A DNA stretch of 64,000 nt from Caprimulgus europaeus (Eukaryota > Chordata > Aves > Caprimulgiformes > Caprimulgidae): positions 31,190,339 to 31,254,338 of the forward strand of contig OU015532.1 of the NCBI GenBank assembly GCA_907165065.1, given 5' to 3'. Below, in pieces: positions 49,901-62,203 of this stretch. How positions within the stretch are numbered: the first letter of the stretch is position 1; each line of letters opens with the position of its first letter. The notes beneath the pieces are model-generated. The model was not told the origin of the DNA. It was given only the letters and a program-made list of their open reading frames with translations, and ran no database searches. Both the position numbers and the translations under genes were made by a program.

Positions 49901-52851
49901 TGTTTAATAGTTCTTGCATTAAAGTAGTTTATTTCAATTTGTCCCGTTATGGCCACTTTTTACCATGGTTTATAGTATGCTTAGATAAACTACATACCTT
50001 CTCAGGAGGGATATGCACATATGAGCAATTATCAGCCCAATTTTCTGATTGCTGACTTAATCAAGTGTGATCTGATAAAGAAAAATTGCTTTTAATCTCA
50101 AACTTTTATATAATTATTGCACGGTTCTTGAATCTTGAGTCTTTAAGGAATAATTCATTTTCTTGGGAAGATGAAATAAGGCAATATACAACTCATATTG
50201 ACAGTACATTTCCTAATCTAACAACTTAAATTTAGATTTATAAGCATCCTTTCATCAGTGGGATGTAATGGTTAAGTAGTGATAGATTGCTATTTTGATT
50301 GGCATGACAATATGAAATTGCACAGAAATATATTTTCTAATTAGAAACCACCTTCCAGATTGAATATTTTGTTTCACATCACGATTATCTTTACATTAGT
50401 AAGGGCAAACATTCTATAGGAGATAATTTTAAAATGTTACTAAGGGTTCATATCTTTCTTCTGATAGTAATTGCAAACTGTGAAAACAAAGGTAGCTTTT
50501 CAAGTTCTTTGTTTCTCCTCAGAAGAGACTTGCAGTTGTAATGATCTGTAACAGGTAGTTCTGTGCATTTTCAGCTGACATTCTGGTGGGAGAAACACAG
50601 GACTACCAAACTCATTTTCATGTTAACCAGGATGAAACCAAAACTAAATTCCAGACTGAAAATTCAATAAATTAGAATTGATAATTTTTAGTTTTAGAAT
50701 ATAATGTAAATAAGTGGATAATATAAAGAGCTAGAAAAGTTAAAAAAAAAAAAAAGTATCTTTTTCTCTGCTCATAGATTTTGGCTATGGTCATTTCAAT
50801 CAGAACAGCTGAAAGGCTTTTGAGTCAGAACAATAAACACACTGCAGGACTGTGGCCCTCAAATAAAGCCTTTCTGCTGTTGACAAGTATGTAAACAAGC
50901 TGCTTTTAGTAATGTTTTATCTATTGTTAGAATGAATAAAACTGTGGCTGTAAACACAGAGGAAAGACAGAATGGGTTTTAAATGCTTTTGTTCCTGCTT
51001 AGCCATTACCAACACCTGCAGTTAAAATAATTATTTCAATTTTTTTTTTTTTTTTAAAGAAGGAGTAGTTAGCAGCAGACCTATCTTGTTATGGTAAATT
51101 AACATCTGCATTTAATATGATTCCCCTTGGTTGTAAACATCCTGAATTAAAGCTTGTTATCTCCTTTAGAAGGTATGTTTTATGATTTCACCTGTTTTGC
51201 AGAGAGATAATTAAACATTTCACTGAAGTACAGGTTGGATGACTATGATCTTATTTTAGCCACCACAGAAATTATGGAATGTTTTTACAGCAAATATTGT
51301 GAGTATTTAATTAAAGCCTGCCCTAAAGTAAAGCAAGCATAGATAATGATGATAGTAAAAAAAGGATTAGAGGTTCTGAGATTGAAAAGAAGACAAGAGC
51401 TGAATATAAAGTTTGAGTATCTTGTGATTTTTTTTTTATTTATTTAAAGAAAATATTTTATTAATCTTAAAAAATAACATTAGTACACATGTAATCCTAG
51501 GGGAAATATGAAAAAGAGGAGTAGACATGGAATAAATAGGCCAGCTCTAGTCCTTAATTTTGTATTGTAATTAATAATAGAGCTATTGATTTCATATCAT
51601 TATCAAAATGGCTAAAAAGGATTTTTTTTTTTTTTAATATGCAAATTCTCTAAAAAAACCCAGGAATTGAAGAATTTAGTTTAGAATGTTATAACTTCAA
51701 GATATTTCAGTATGTCCTGTCTTTGGTCATGCACTATAACTTGATGAGATCAGAGGTGATCAAGCTCTCAGTCCAGTGATATTTTCCCACCCTGTGTCAG
51801 AATTCAGCTCTATTGGAATAAACCCTCAAAATAAGTTCTGCCAGTTTATATATCAGAATAAGCTCTATCAGCTTAACACCTGGTGCAAATTTATTTGAAA
51901 TCTTTGGTGACTCTGAGGTTAGAGTGATCTATGTCAACTGAAGCTGTTCTGTGTTGTAAATTGTCTCCTAGGTTTCATGACTGCTTTATAGATTTCATTG
52001 TATAAAACCATCGTCACTAATATTAGACTAAGACTATGTTCCACTGTATCATGCTGCTCATTCCTGTTCCCATACTGTGGAATATCACATCTTTGTTTGT
52101 GACTATACAGGTATCTATTGGTCAGGATGTGAACAAAAGAACTGTTCTGCTGTAAAAAGTTAGAGTATCTTCAGTGGCACTGTTTTCCAAGTCTTGTATA
52201 ACACAGTCCTGGCATTTGTACCTATTTATCCTGTTTTTGTGAAACCTTCATACCCACAAGTACTTTGTGGAATAAGAAAGATTTTTAGAATCAATTTCGC
52301 TTTTAAAGACTTGAATTTATCTCTGCCTTTCTAAGTCTGTTAATATTCTCACCATTAGGCTTTTGTATTTATTTTCTGCAGATACTGCAACAGCTAAAAG
52401 CCCATCACAAAGTAAGAAGTAAAGTCACCTAAAAAATTTAGGGACTATAGGTCCAGCACAGAAAGATCTTTTCCTCTAACAGAATGCCTTAAACTTCTCT
52501 GTTTGGAAGGAATAATATGCGAGAATTGCTATAGGTAAATGAATATCTGTGTGTTTTTCCCCTCTGTGAACTTAATTTAGAAAAAGCCTCCAGCAGAGCA
52601 TAGGCAACATTAAAAGAAATGAAACAGAGAAACACATTTGTAAGTACTGTTGTCTCATTTTTTTCTGACAGTGATGTTACTGGCAATAGGGGGAGTTTGG
52701 GTAAGTTTCTTTTCAAAGCATGGAGCACTTCACTGATCTCCCTAGCATCATTCATTTCCTGACCACTGCATTCTGAGCTGACATCCTCTCTTATTTAATC
52801 CTGCTTCCTACTCTTATATCCATTTAACTAGATTGTTCAAGCTAGTCTTAC
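46929..52851. other. Unique AT-rich non-coding DNA
   Basis: No gene or mobile element is recognised across almost 6 kb. T or A runs of 13-17 occur near 50742, 51040 and 51621. The stretch 50860-51240 is rich in TAAT/ATTA words and of moderate complexity, as in some conserved non-coding elements, but conservation cannot be tested here. Confidence 0.5.
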
Positions 52852-52945
52852 CTTTGCAGGAGTTTTCAGTTTTCTTTAAGACCAGAGTAGTAATGTACAC
52901 TTGCTTCCAGAAAGTGCTTGTGAGTGATGCCACACAAATCCCTTC
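52852..52945 (-). other. Possible internal coding exon, minus strand
   Basis: On the minus strand a good acceptor (GCCCTCAATCTTTCAG|G) and a strong donor (GCAAAG|GTAAGA) enclose 94 bases. Only one frame is open: 31 codons plus one base. The peptide begins EGICVASLTSTFWK, contains VYITTLVLKK and ends TENSCK. I do not recognise the protein. As with the other exon-like stretches, chance cannot be excluded. Confidence 0.27.
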
Positions 52946-55900
52946 CTGAAAGATTGAGGGCATCACCCTTATTATAAACCAGCTACTGTCATGGACCAAG
53001 GTTAGCTTCCATCACCTGTGTCTGGGTCTCCCATATCACAGTGTGAATATAGCATTGTCAAGACTCAGGCAGAACTCTGCTTTTCATGTTTAATTTTGGT
53101 CTCTCCCTTTTTTGTGTTTTATTTTTTTTTCTCCCTCTCAATGAATTCTAACCTGTGGTTCTTTGAATGCTAGGAGCTGCAGAGCTGCCACTACAGGCAT
53201 CCCAGCTATTCCAGTGTCTGCTACAGGAAGGGTCAATATTTTCTTTTAAAGGAAAGAGCACAGTGGTAACAATAATTAGGTAGACTGTATTTCAGGCTTA
53301 AAGGAAAACAATTCTTAAACCACAGCTTTAATTTAAGTGCTGAGGTTGGCATTGTTTTTCTCAGTTCATTTGAAAACTGAGTAGAGAATAGTGAAGGTGG
53401 TTATTAAAAGGAAATAGTTAAAGGTTCATGTCACTAGGATTTACATGCCCTATACTGTGAAATAAAGCATTTCTTTCTGATTTTAAGTACTGTTTCAGCC
53501 AATTGTCAGCCTGAGAATGTACTGATTTTTGAAGGGCATTTCTGATGCCTTATATCAAAGGAGACAGACATTGAATGCTTTCTCCAGCTTGTGTAATGGA
53601 GCTGTGCTCTCTTTAACTCACCTGTGATTATACTGGTGTGTGAAGGAACTTCAACACCTAGTGCCCCCTATAAGCACTTATTAAAAAAAAAAGGAGAAAA
53701 AAAAACCCCAGAAGAACCTGTTATATTAGAACATGTATACTCTGTTACTCACTTGGAAAGGACTGGGTTTTTTTGGAATTCATTTTAGAATAAAAATACA
53801 TACCAAACTTGCAGTATTTAAAAAAAAATCCACCAAATTTGTCATGAATAGCCAATATTTTTTTTTAACAGTTGAGTCTTTATTTTTGAATTACTTTGAG
53901 TCATATCCTAAGATTATCCAAATTGGTATAGTGTTGTTGGCTTTGTAATGAATAAAACTTCATTCCATATTTATACTAACTCAGCTGAACACAGTGTACT
54001 GGAACTAGGCCCTGAAACTTCAGAATAAATGTAGAATTAGAAGGAAACCAACTGAATAATCTAAGGGGGCACATGTGCCTTGTTTTATTGAGTTTTTTTT
54101 TTTTTAAAAGGAAATAGCTGTCTTTAAGTTGAATTTAAACTTGTTAATGATCTCCCAGAAATCTCAGTTGAGGAAACTGAGAATCGATTGCTTCCATTGC
54201 AGCTGTGCAAATTGCAAGGATTCTGATTCTGAGTGATTTGAAAATATTACCAATTCTTCTTAGATATAGTAAAATTTTTTAATCAGTATTATCAAGGAAG
54301 TGATCAGTGTGAAAGATTTACCTTGAACTTTTTGTGCTGTTACAAAACAGTGACATCTGTTTAACGTCAAATACAGAAACTTGTTTTCCTGCTTCATGAA
54401 CGCTACAAAATCTTTCCTAAAGCCTTGGCAAATAGACAGAAAAAATGTGATTACACATAATCCAACTGTATCTTAATCCCCAGCAGACTCAACTTTTATA
54501 GCATCATTTTAATGAGATATTATTAGCAGCTTCAGAACTGCTTAATTAGAATGTTGGCATGATCCTTAGATCAAATAAAGGATTTTGAACACATCAGTGA
54601 TATTTATTTACTATTTTATTTTTTAATAAACAACCTTACATCATGGCTGTGGATAATGTTAGAATACCTTTAATATTATGTATGTTAAGTGTCTTTTTAA
54701 GAAGAATAACTGTGTGTATTTTTTTCCTTAGGATATACTTTTGTTATGAATACATATGTGCGTGACTGGTGTGTGTGTGTTCATGTATGACTAAGAGCAG
54801 TTGAATCAGAGTCCACTTTCTAAAATCCATCCTTCTTAATGCCAAATTAAAGTGTGTTTACTTGTGGATAACTCTCAGAGTACTTTGAAAATGTGATTCA
54901 AGGTTGGAAATATATATGATAAGATTTTATCAATAGTTTCCAAACCAGACAACTGTGCTAAACATGCCCAAACTGCATCAACAGCAACACAATGGCAATT
55001 GTGTATTATTCTGTCATTGATTACTAAAAGTACACTAATTGTTCCTCTCATTAGTCTAAATTCTAAAGAGAAGGGAAAAGTCCTTGTCCTGTCTAAAATT
55101 CATTTGACACTATATTAAAAAGGCTGCAGCTAAGTCTTTTTGTGCTATCAGGAAATCAACTATTCTTTCATGGTTTTGTACCGTATCTGTCTAGCATAAG
55201 GTATACCATCCTGGCTGATAGCCCCAGCCTTCACTGCTACTTTTATTACAGTTTCTTATAGACCCATATTCATTCCATCATTTGCCCTTAATGAACCCTC
55301 TGCACATAAAGATTTCTGCAAAAAGGCTCAATATGGCAATATGTGGCTGCCATACTTAAGTTAGCATCTGCGTTGAACTTACCGATCTGCAGTCTTTTGG
55401 CTCATCCTGCAGAGTTTCATGTAAACTTTGTAGATATCAAGAACAGCCTGTAGGAAAAGTTTTGTACCCTGTTTGGTAATGCCTTTTGCTGGTTGCAAAT
55501 ATTGAAGTAAAGACAGGAAACACTATGAATTTTAATTTCCTTCTGGTTCTAGTTCTTTTCTGTTCAGACATATGGAGGAGGTTATTGAATTTCTGATTTT
55601 GCAAGTTTTTCTTGTCATCACTTGAAAATGTTGTTTGTAATGGAAAACCCATGTTAGTTGCAGGACGTTCTGCCCAGATCTTTACATAAGTAGGATTCAT
55701 TTGATTGCATGTACTTCCCAAATATTCTTAAAAAATTACTTCCTAAATTTTTAAAGCAGTGAGATTCTGCTAGTTCCCAGGAGACAGTGCTCCACAGCAG
55801 AGCATTTGCAGAACCCATTTTTTTTTTCCTGGCCTATTTTGTGGCTCATTCACATTGTATATTGTGTCTGCATCAGAACCCAGGGTTTAACCTGTCTAAA

Positions 55901-56000
55901 TTTAAGTAAAAATCCCTGATATCTTCCTTATTGTCTACAGACTAGGAAATCTACAGTTCGTCAGGGCAACAGAAATAAGTAAAACTCTTTTCTACCTTTG
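52946..56000. other. Unique AT-rich non-coding DNA
   Basis: No gene or mobile element is recognised. AGTGCCCCCTAT at about 53659-53670 contains a CTCF-like core on the minus strand but lacks the rest of the consensus (12 of 15). A GT run (GTGTGTGTGTGTT) lies near 54769. Confidence 0.5.
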
Positions 56001-57556
56001 TGGCTTGACACTGGCTGGACACCAGGTGCCCACCAAAGCCACTCTATCATTCCTCTCCTCAGCGGGACAAGTAAGAAAAAATGTAATGAAAGGCTTGTTG
56101 GCTGTGGTAAGGACAGAGAGATTTCTCATCTGTTGCCGTCATGGGCAAAACAGACTTGACTTGGGGAAATTAGTTTCATTTATTATCAATGGGTCCTCCC
56201 TGGGCTACAGGTAAATATCTGCTCCACCGTTAACCTTAATGGGTTGCAGGGGGACAGCCTGTCTCACCATGGTGTTCTCCAGGGGCTGCAGGGGAATCTC
56301 TGCTCCAATGCCTGTGGCACCTCCTCCCCCTTCCTTCTTCATTGATCTTGGTGCAGAGTCTATTTGGAGGCCTGTGGCTAGTGGTGTTCCCCAAGGGTCA
56401 GTACTTGGTCCAGTCCTATTCAATATATTCATCAGTGACTTGGATGAAGGGTGTGAGTGTACCCTCAGCAAGTTTACTGATGACTCTAAACTGGGAGGAA
56501 TGGCTGATACACCAGAAGGCTGTGCTACCATTCAGTGAGATCTGGAGAGCTGGGTGGGGAGGAACCTGATGAAGTTCAATAAGGGCAAGTGTAGGGTCCT
56601 GCACCTGGGGAGGAATAACTGCATGCACTAGTACAGGTTAGGAGTTGACCCATTGGAAATCAGCCCTGCAGAGAAGGACCTGGGAGTACTGGTGGATGAC
56701 CAGTTGACCATGAGCCAACAATATGCCCCTGTGGTCAAGAAGGCTAATGGTGTCCTGGGGTGCATTAAGAAAAGTGTGACCCAAGGGAAGTAATCCTTCC
56801 TCTTTACTCTGCCCTGGTGAGGCCGCATCTGGAGTATTGTGTGCAGTTCAGGGCCTCCCAGTTCAAGAGAGACGGGGAACTTCTGGACACAATCCAGCAG
56901 AAGGCTACAAAGATGATTAAGGGTCCGGAGCATCTTTCTTATGAGGAAAGACGAAGAGAGCTGGGTCTGTTTAGCCTAGAGAACACTAAGAGGGAACCTT
57001 ATAAAGCTTACAAATATCTAAAGGGCAGGTGTCAAGTGGATGGGGCCAGACTCTTTTCAGTGGTGGCCAGCAATAGGACAAGGGGCAATGGGCAAGAGCT
57101 GGAATACAGGAGGTTCTGCTTAAACATGAGAAAAAATTTCTTTACTCTGAGGGTGATGTAGCACTGGAACAGGCTGCCCAGAGAGGTTCTAGAGTCTCCT
57201 TCTCTGGAGATATTAAAAACCTGCTTGAATGCAGTCCCGTGCAACTTGCTCTAGGTGAACCTGCTCTAGATGAACCTGTGATTCTCTGATTTTGTTTGCA
57301 GAGTTATTTCTCTCACATACTCTCTTTCTCTGGCTGCAAATGCTGTTGAGCAGGTTTTTTTCCTCTTTCTTAAATATGTTATCACAGAGGTGCAACCACT
57401 CTCACTGATGGACTCTGCCTTGTCCAGCAACGGGTCCATCTTGGAGCCGGCTGGCATTGGCTGTGTTGGACATGGGGGAGACTTCTGGCAGCTTCTCACA
57501 GAGGCCACCCCTGTAGCACCCTCACTACCAAAACCTTGCCATGCAAACCCAGCACA
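56001..57556 (+). mobile_element. LTR (family B), internally deleted and split by a CR1
   Basis: The left part begins TGGCTTGACACTGG at 56001 and carries ATGGGCAAAACAGACTTGAC and TTGGGGAAATTAGTTT, almost identical to the LTR at 20316. The right part runs from about 57305 to 57556, with CTTAAATATGTTATCACAGA and GGGTCCATCTTGGAGCCGGC, and ends CCCAGCACA. Relative to the family as I remember it, several hundred bases are missing near 56185-56205. ACCTTTG just before and ACCTTTA just after look like an imperfect target duplication. No gag, pol or env remains, so it is probably a solo LTR. The CR1 inside it inserted later. Confidence 0.75.
56360..57296 (+). mobile_element. 5'-truncated CR1 LINE nested in the LTR
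   Basis: The first 180 bases encode the C-terminal palm part of the CR1 reverse transcriptase: [16 protein letters not shown], then IFISDLDEG, then [12 protein letters not shown] (FTDD in the place of the usual FADD). A stop follows at about 56537. Frame 56817-57161 gives the typical CR1 C-terminal words [26 protein letters not shown] and YKYLKG, then [12 protein letters not shown]. The 3' end is a shortened CR1 UTR ending GTGATTCTCTGATTTTG. It is flanked by an exact 8-bp duplication, TGCAGAGT (56352-56359 and 57297-57304). It is dead: 5'-truncated, with stops and frame changes. Confidence 0.92.
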
Positions 57557-58046
57557 ACCTTTAGTTTCAGGACTGTAGGGATATCATGCAGGTGGGTGCC
57601 CATACTGTGAGAAGCATTCAGGTGCCAGTATTTCAAGATCCCAGATGAAAATGGGATTTCTCTTGGAGAAGAACTATTGTTCAAGGACAAGTCAAGGGCT
57701 TTGCCTTCTATCTAGTATGGGGCAATGGGAAGGAGATCCCTGAAAAATTTGTCAGATAATTTTTCTGCAGAAAACTTATATAATAATTTATATTACAACT
57801 TAATAAATATATGGGCAATATTCACTTCAGCAGTGAATATAGTGGTTCCCAGTGATTTAGGAAGGCTAAGGATTAACTTTGACAGCTATAAAAGCAGATG
57901 AAGGACCTTGGACAATGGTGAAAGACACCAGATTTCAACAGCTGGAAAGATTAACATAAACTGGGGTTAGGAAAGGTATCCAGATTTTTGGAAAAAGGGG
58001 TTTTGTTGATTTAGATAACCTATTCAGACATTCAGATGTACAGGGT
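57557..58046. other. Unique AT-rich non-coding DNA
   Basis: This is about 490 bases between two LTRs. No internal retroviral sequence (gag/pol) is recognised, so the two LTRs, which also belong to different families, are not a provirus pair. Confidence 0.6.
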
Positions 58047-58609
58047 TGTCATGGTTTTAAACTAGCCAGCAGCCAAACGCCACACAGCCACTCGCTCACC
58101 ATCCCCTGCCCCTGGGGCACGGGGAAGAGAATCAGAAGAGTAAAGTCAAGGAGCCTCGTGGGATGAGGTAAGAATAATTTAATAATTTTAAAAAATAATA
58201 AAAAATAATAGAATATACAAACAAGTGATGCACAGTGCAACTGCTCATCACCTGCTGACCAATGCCAAGCCCATCCCTGGTTAGTGATGCCAGAGGAGAG
58301 AAATCCCAAAACTGCAATCCCAGAAGACTGAGTGAGCTTCTGGACAACTCTCGTCTATATGCAGAGTATGACATTGCATGCTATATAATATTGCTCTGGC
58401 CAGTTTGGACCCACTGCTCTGGCTATGCTCCCTCTCAGCTTCTTGTGCACCTACATGCTAACAAAGCATGGGAAGTTGAAAAGTCCTTGATTTCTTAGCA
58501 ACAACTCAAACCATCAATATATTATCAACACTGTTCTCATACTAAATCAAAAACACAATGCTATTTCAGCTACTAAGAAGAAAATTCTATTTCAGTTGAA
58601 ACCAGGACA
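58047..58609 (+). mobile_element. Solo LTR of an endogenous retrovirus (family A)
   Basis: The element begins TGTCATGGTTTTAAACTAGC and ends GAAACCAGGACA. AGGGT before and AGGAT after are a 5-bp target duplication with one mismatch, as expected of ERVL-type elements. The word order matches an LTR I remember as common in bird genomes: a GCCACTCGCTCACC block, a GAGGTAAGAATAATTTAATA block, CTGCTCATCACCTGC, then TCAGCTTCTTGTGCACC and the AACCAGGACA end. It is the same family as 17324-17966 but better preserved at the 5' end. No internal region is adjacent. Confidence 0.85.
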
Positions 58610-61353
58610 AGGATGCATAAAATATCCTTATCTCTTGTAACAAATCCACTTCCTGCAGGAAAAAATTTAAAAAGGTAAAGAGAATCCTTGTAGCCCAGTA
58701 AATATAGGACTGACATCCCTATTTATAGAGCATTAGCTCTGTATTAAAGGAACAGCAGAGGCATCAGCAGGCCTGTGGTTGTCAGGCTTGCTTTGTCTGG
58801 TCTGTTTTGGCTTGATTGGAATTTTGTTTTAGCTTGCTTAGTTGTACACAATAATTGTTTAACAGCTAAGTGGCTGTCATGTAGTTTGTTGCCGTTTTAC
58901 TTACCTTTGTATAACTAGGTGGAATAATTCCTATCATTAATAATTTTGGTGCTAGTAGGCGTAACAAATAATTGTGCTCTGTAAGAGTGAATGGTTTCTG
59001 CAGTATAACTACAATGCAATGTAAAGGACTAGAGGCTTGAGTTGACAGCAGAGGCCTTGCAGGTGTGGGTGTAGGCTGATAACAGAGGCTCTATGGTCAG
59101 TTACCAAAAGAAATACAAACTTAGGAGTTGGACAAAGACTTTTTTTGGGTAACAAAAAAGGGTGAGTAATAATTGTCTGACATGTACAATGCAATGTATA
59201 AAGCAAAGTTGGCTGTAAAGTGAAATTATAAATCAGTAAAAAAAGAGCCAGGTCTAAAATATGTTAAAAAAGCTTATAAATAAGTGCCCAAGTGGACACA
59301 GGAGTGAGGAGGAAGGGAAAACTGTCAATAGCAACATCCTGTCATTAACATCACACTGCTCCTGCTGAATACCTCGGTGGTTCTGACAGATTTCCAAATA
59401 TTTTCTCACCTGATCAAATCTGTTGACCTTAAGACCAAAGGAACAGTGGAAGGGTGGGGATAACATGAGAAAAGAAAGAGGTATATAATGGGAGATTTTG
59501 CTGGATAAAAACGTTTGACTGTAGTACTGTTAATCAGTTTGTTTTGTATTTAAAGTGTGTTACTATCTCTGTAACTGGATTAATAGTAATAGCTGTTGCA
59601 TTTTGGTTATAATTTAAGAACTTTTAAAATTAGACTATTGGTAAATTCTTCACTTTTTATCTATAACAGGATATTGAGTTTAAAAAAGACTTAAGAAAGT
59701 TGAATTCTTTAGGACTGGCATTAGAGAGATGCAAAACATTAATGCAAAACAATAATGCAAAACACTTTTGCCATAGGCTTGGTCCCAACAAAATAAATTA
59801 TTTTATCCTTTTGCTGAGGAGTTATGATGACTGTGCATCAGCATCATTCTGTTAAGTTTCTTTCAACCTAGTTTTCTAAACTTGTACTTGCAAATTTGAT
59901 TTCCAAATTTTATTCATGATAGTGCACTCTTTAATAGACATATTTAAATTATTTGGCATTTGGGAGTTAGCGGTGGGGTAAGCAAATGTAACGAAGTCTG
60001 GAAGTCTTGCTAAATTGATTTTTCTTTAGAAATTTTCTCTGCTATCCTATCAACTTTTCTGAACAGTAACTGGTTATCTCTTGCTGTTACAACAACAATC
60101 ACTCTTATTTACATCCCTGCCTCTTCCAAACAGCAATTAATAAAGCTAATGTCACTAGCACAGATAATCAAACTGTAAAAAGGCATCTGTCTTCCTGCAT
60201 ATATCTGAGTAAATAAGTGCAGAAATACAAAACAAGAAGGTTATCAACCTGCCAAGGTCTTAAATTTGTTACCTTTTATTAATTTGAAGGGGGGAAATGT
60301 AAGCTGTTTGCAATACCACACAATGTGGCATACCCAGATTTTATGAGCATTTGAGAGTATTATGGAAAGAAGCCCTTTGAATTCTGGGTATGGAGAACAC
60401 CTGCATTTTATATTTGCAGAAATCTATGGCCTATCTATCCCATATCAAAATCTCATTGTCATGGTTAGAGTTAACACACATATTCACAGTCATTACTTCA
60501 GCACTAAACCTAGGTAGAAAAATACATTTTTATAAAATTATGAAAATAATAAGTAAAGGTCTGCGTCAGAAATTGAAAAGTATTTAGGAAAATAAAAATA
60601 GAATGTTTTAAGATTTTAATAAATTAAATAATTCAGTTTTGATAAAGGTTTTGTTTATAAATTGTCACAAAATTTTAGAAAATATTGAACAAACAAGAAA
60701 AAAATATTTATTTTGAAAATGAACTAGAAAAGCTTTTTTTAAATAAAAATAAAAAAAATATTTTAGGAATTTAGGGGAAAAAAGCTGTTTTCAGTGTCTT
60801 CACAAGTAGAAAATCTACTGCTCTTGGTTTTGTTAATGGTGAATCATGTTTACCTTTGAAATAAAAAGACTCACTTGAGATTTATCCAGTCTTACCTTTC
60901 TGACTTGTGTGTCTATATACTATACTTTTCAGTTTCTTATGAATTTTTACCAGTTCTTTTTTTCTACAAAATCATGACAGGCAGGATACAATATTCCAAT
61001 ATATATCTCTATCTCACCAATTCCATATATGGAAGTAATGTCTCATCTGTTTGGCTACTAACTAGTTACTTATTTAATGGTGGCTTCAGTTAACCCCTTA
61101 GCTGCAACATCACAATTCGAGGTCACTTAGTTATTCACCACAAACTCCAAATCCTAGAACTGCTTCACCAGGACAGAGTCCCTCTGTTCCTACCTGTGTA
61201 AGTACAACTTCAGTTCTTTGTAAGAGGCTTTTTGACCTTGACATGCCCTTTAGTGTATAGTTATATCTACCATATATCTGAATAGTTTTCTATTTGAATC
61301 TCCAGTTTTCACATGCAATTCATTTATGAAGCCATTTTTTTGGTGTCTTAAGG
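58610..61353. other. Unique AT-rich non-coding DNA
   Basis: No gene is recognised. Very AT-rich sequence fills 60580-60790. The short tandem repeat at 59729 is listed separately. Confidence 0.5.
59729..59767. repeat. 13-bp tandem repeat, three units
   Basis: ATGCAAAACATTA, ATGCAAAACAATA and ATGCAAAACACTT follow each other without spacer. The first nine bases of each unit are identical and the last four vary. It looks like a recent local duplication. Confidence 0.85.
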
Positions 61354-61752
61354 TGCCGTGGGCCATTCAAGCGAGCGAGAAATGAGACACTCCCACATCC
61401 ACAAGATGCAAGCTCAAATCCGTTTATTATCAGAAAGCTGCGTGTTATATAGCCCGTTAAGTTCCTCATACGTGTCCACACACTACGAAGCTAATTATAA
61501 TTGGTTAATAGCACTAATCACACGTTTGACCTCTGAGTCTTTCTCAGTCTCACTGGTTCACTCTTATCTTGGTTCAGGATCACTTGCTGGTCGTCATTTC
61601 CAGCTGGCATCCATCTTGTCAGCAGTTGTTTATTACTTTCGCACGTCTTTCATACATAGCTGCATTCCTTTCTCTCAGCTTATCTCTTCTAGCAGTTGTT
61701 GAAAGCGGCCTAGCCAGTATCACAGCCATGTAATAATGCTAAGGCCCCAACA
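61354..61752 (-). mobile_element. Compact solo LTR, minus strand, ERVK-like
   Basis: Read on the minus strand the element begins TGTTGGGGCCTTAGC and ends GGCCCACGGCA (TG...CA). It is flanked by an exact 6-bp duplication (TTAAGG at 61348-61353 and 61753-61758 on the plus strand), the length typical of class II/ERVK elements. A TATATAA box (plus 61445-61451) lies about 17 bases upstream of an AATAAA signal (plus 61423-61428), a compact U3-R layout. The 399-bp length and absence of internal sequence indicate a solo LTR. The perfect duplication and low decay suggest it is younger than the other LTRs here. Confidence 0.85.
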
Positions 61753-61758
61753 TTAAGG

Positions 61759-62203
61759 TGTATTAATAAATGTCTTACTCTAGGATCGTAACAGTGTAGT
61801 ATCAGGCAATCAGGAAATATCAGGCAGAGGAAATGTCCTTTGTGACCTTGACAAGATCATTAGTCATTGTTCTTCAATCTTTCATAAGGTTTGGTGGGGT
61901 AGTTTTGGACTTTGGCACACTCCAAAATTTTATTTTACTACACATTTTACTGGAGCAGCATAATTTTTGTCATTTCATCTTTTAGAATTATCGAATATTT
62001 GTTCATTTACTCTGACTCTGTGTAGCCTGATCTTCCAAAAATGTGTAGCTAGGCTAAATTTTTGCACATTGTGAGTAGTTTCTTTAATATGCTTGCGTTC
62101 TGTTGACTTTACGTGGTAGCAGATTTGGCTGAAGAAGTGTATAACTGAGGATGTATAAAGGAGAATTTTCCAATGTGGATGTATAGAGAAGTGTTCCAAT
62201 GTC
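61759..62203. other. Unique AT-rich non-coding DNA
   Basis: This stretch lies between the LTR and the microsatellite. Nothing is recognised. Confidence 0.5.

Noticed and set aside
53659-53673. CTCF core-like AGTGCCCCCTAT
   Set aside because: Only 12 of 15 consensus positions match; the CCASY part of the motif is mostly missing.
56239-57161. Reverse transcriptase-like open frames as a host gene
   Set aside because: They are pieces of the nested, truncated CR1 copy with stops and frame changes.
56001-58609. The two neighbouring LTRs as ends of one provirus
   Set aside because: They belong to different families with different flanking duplications, and the 490 bases between them contain no retroviral coding sequence.
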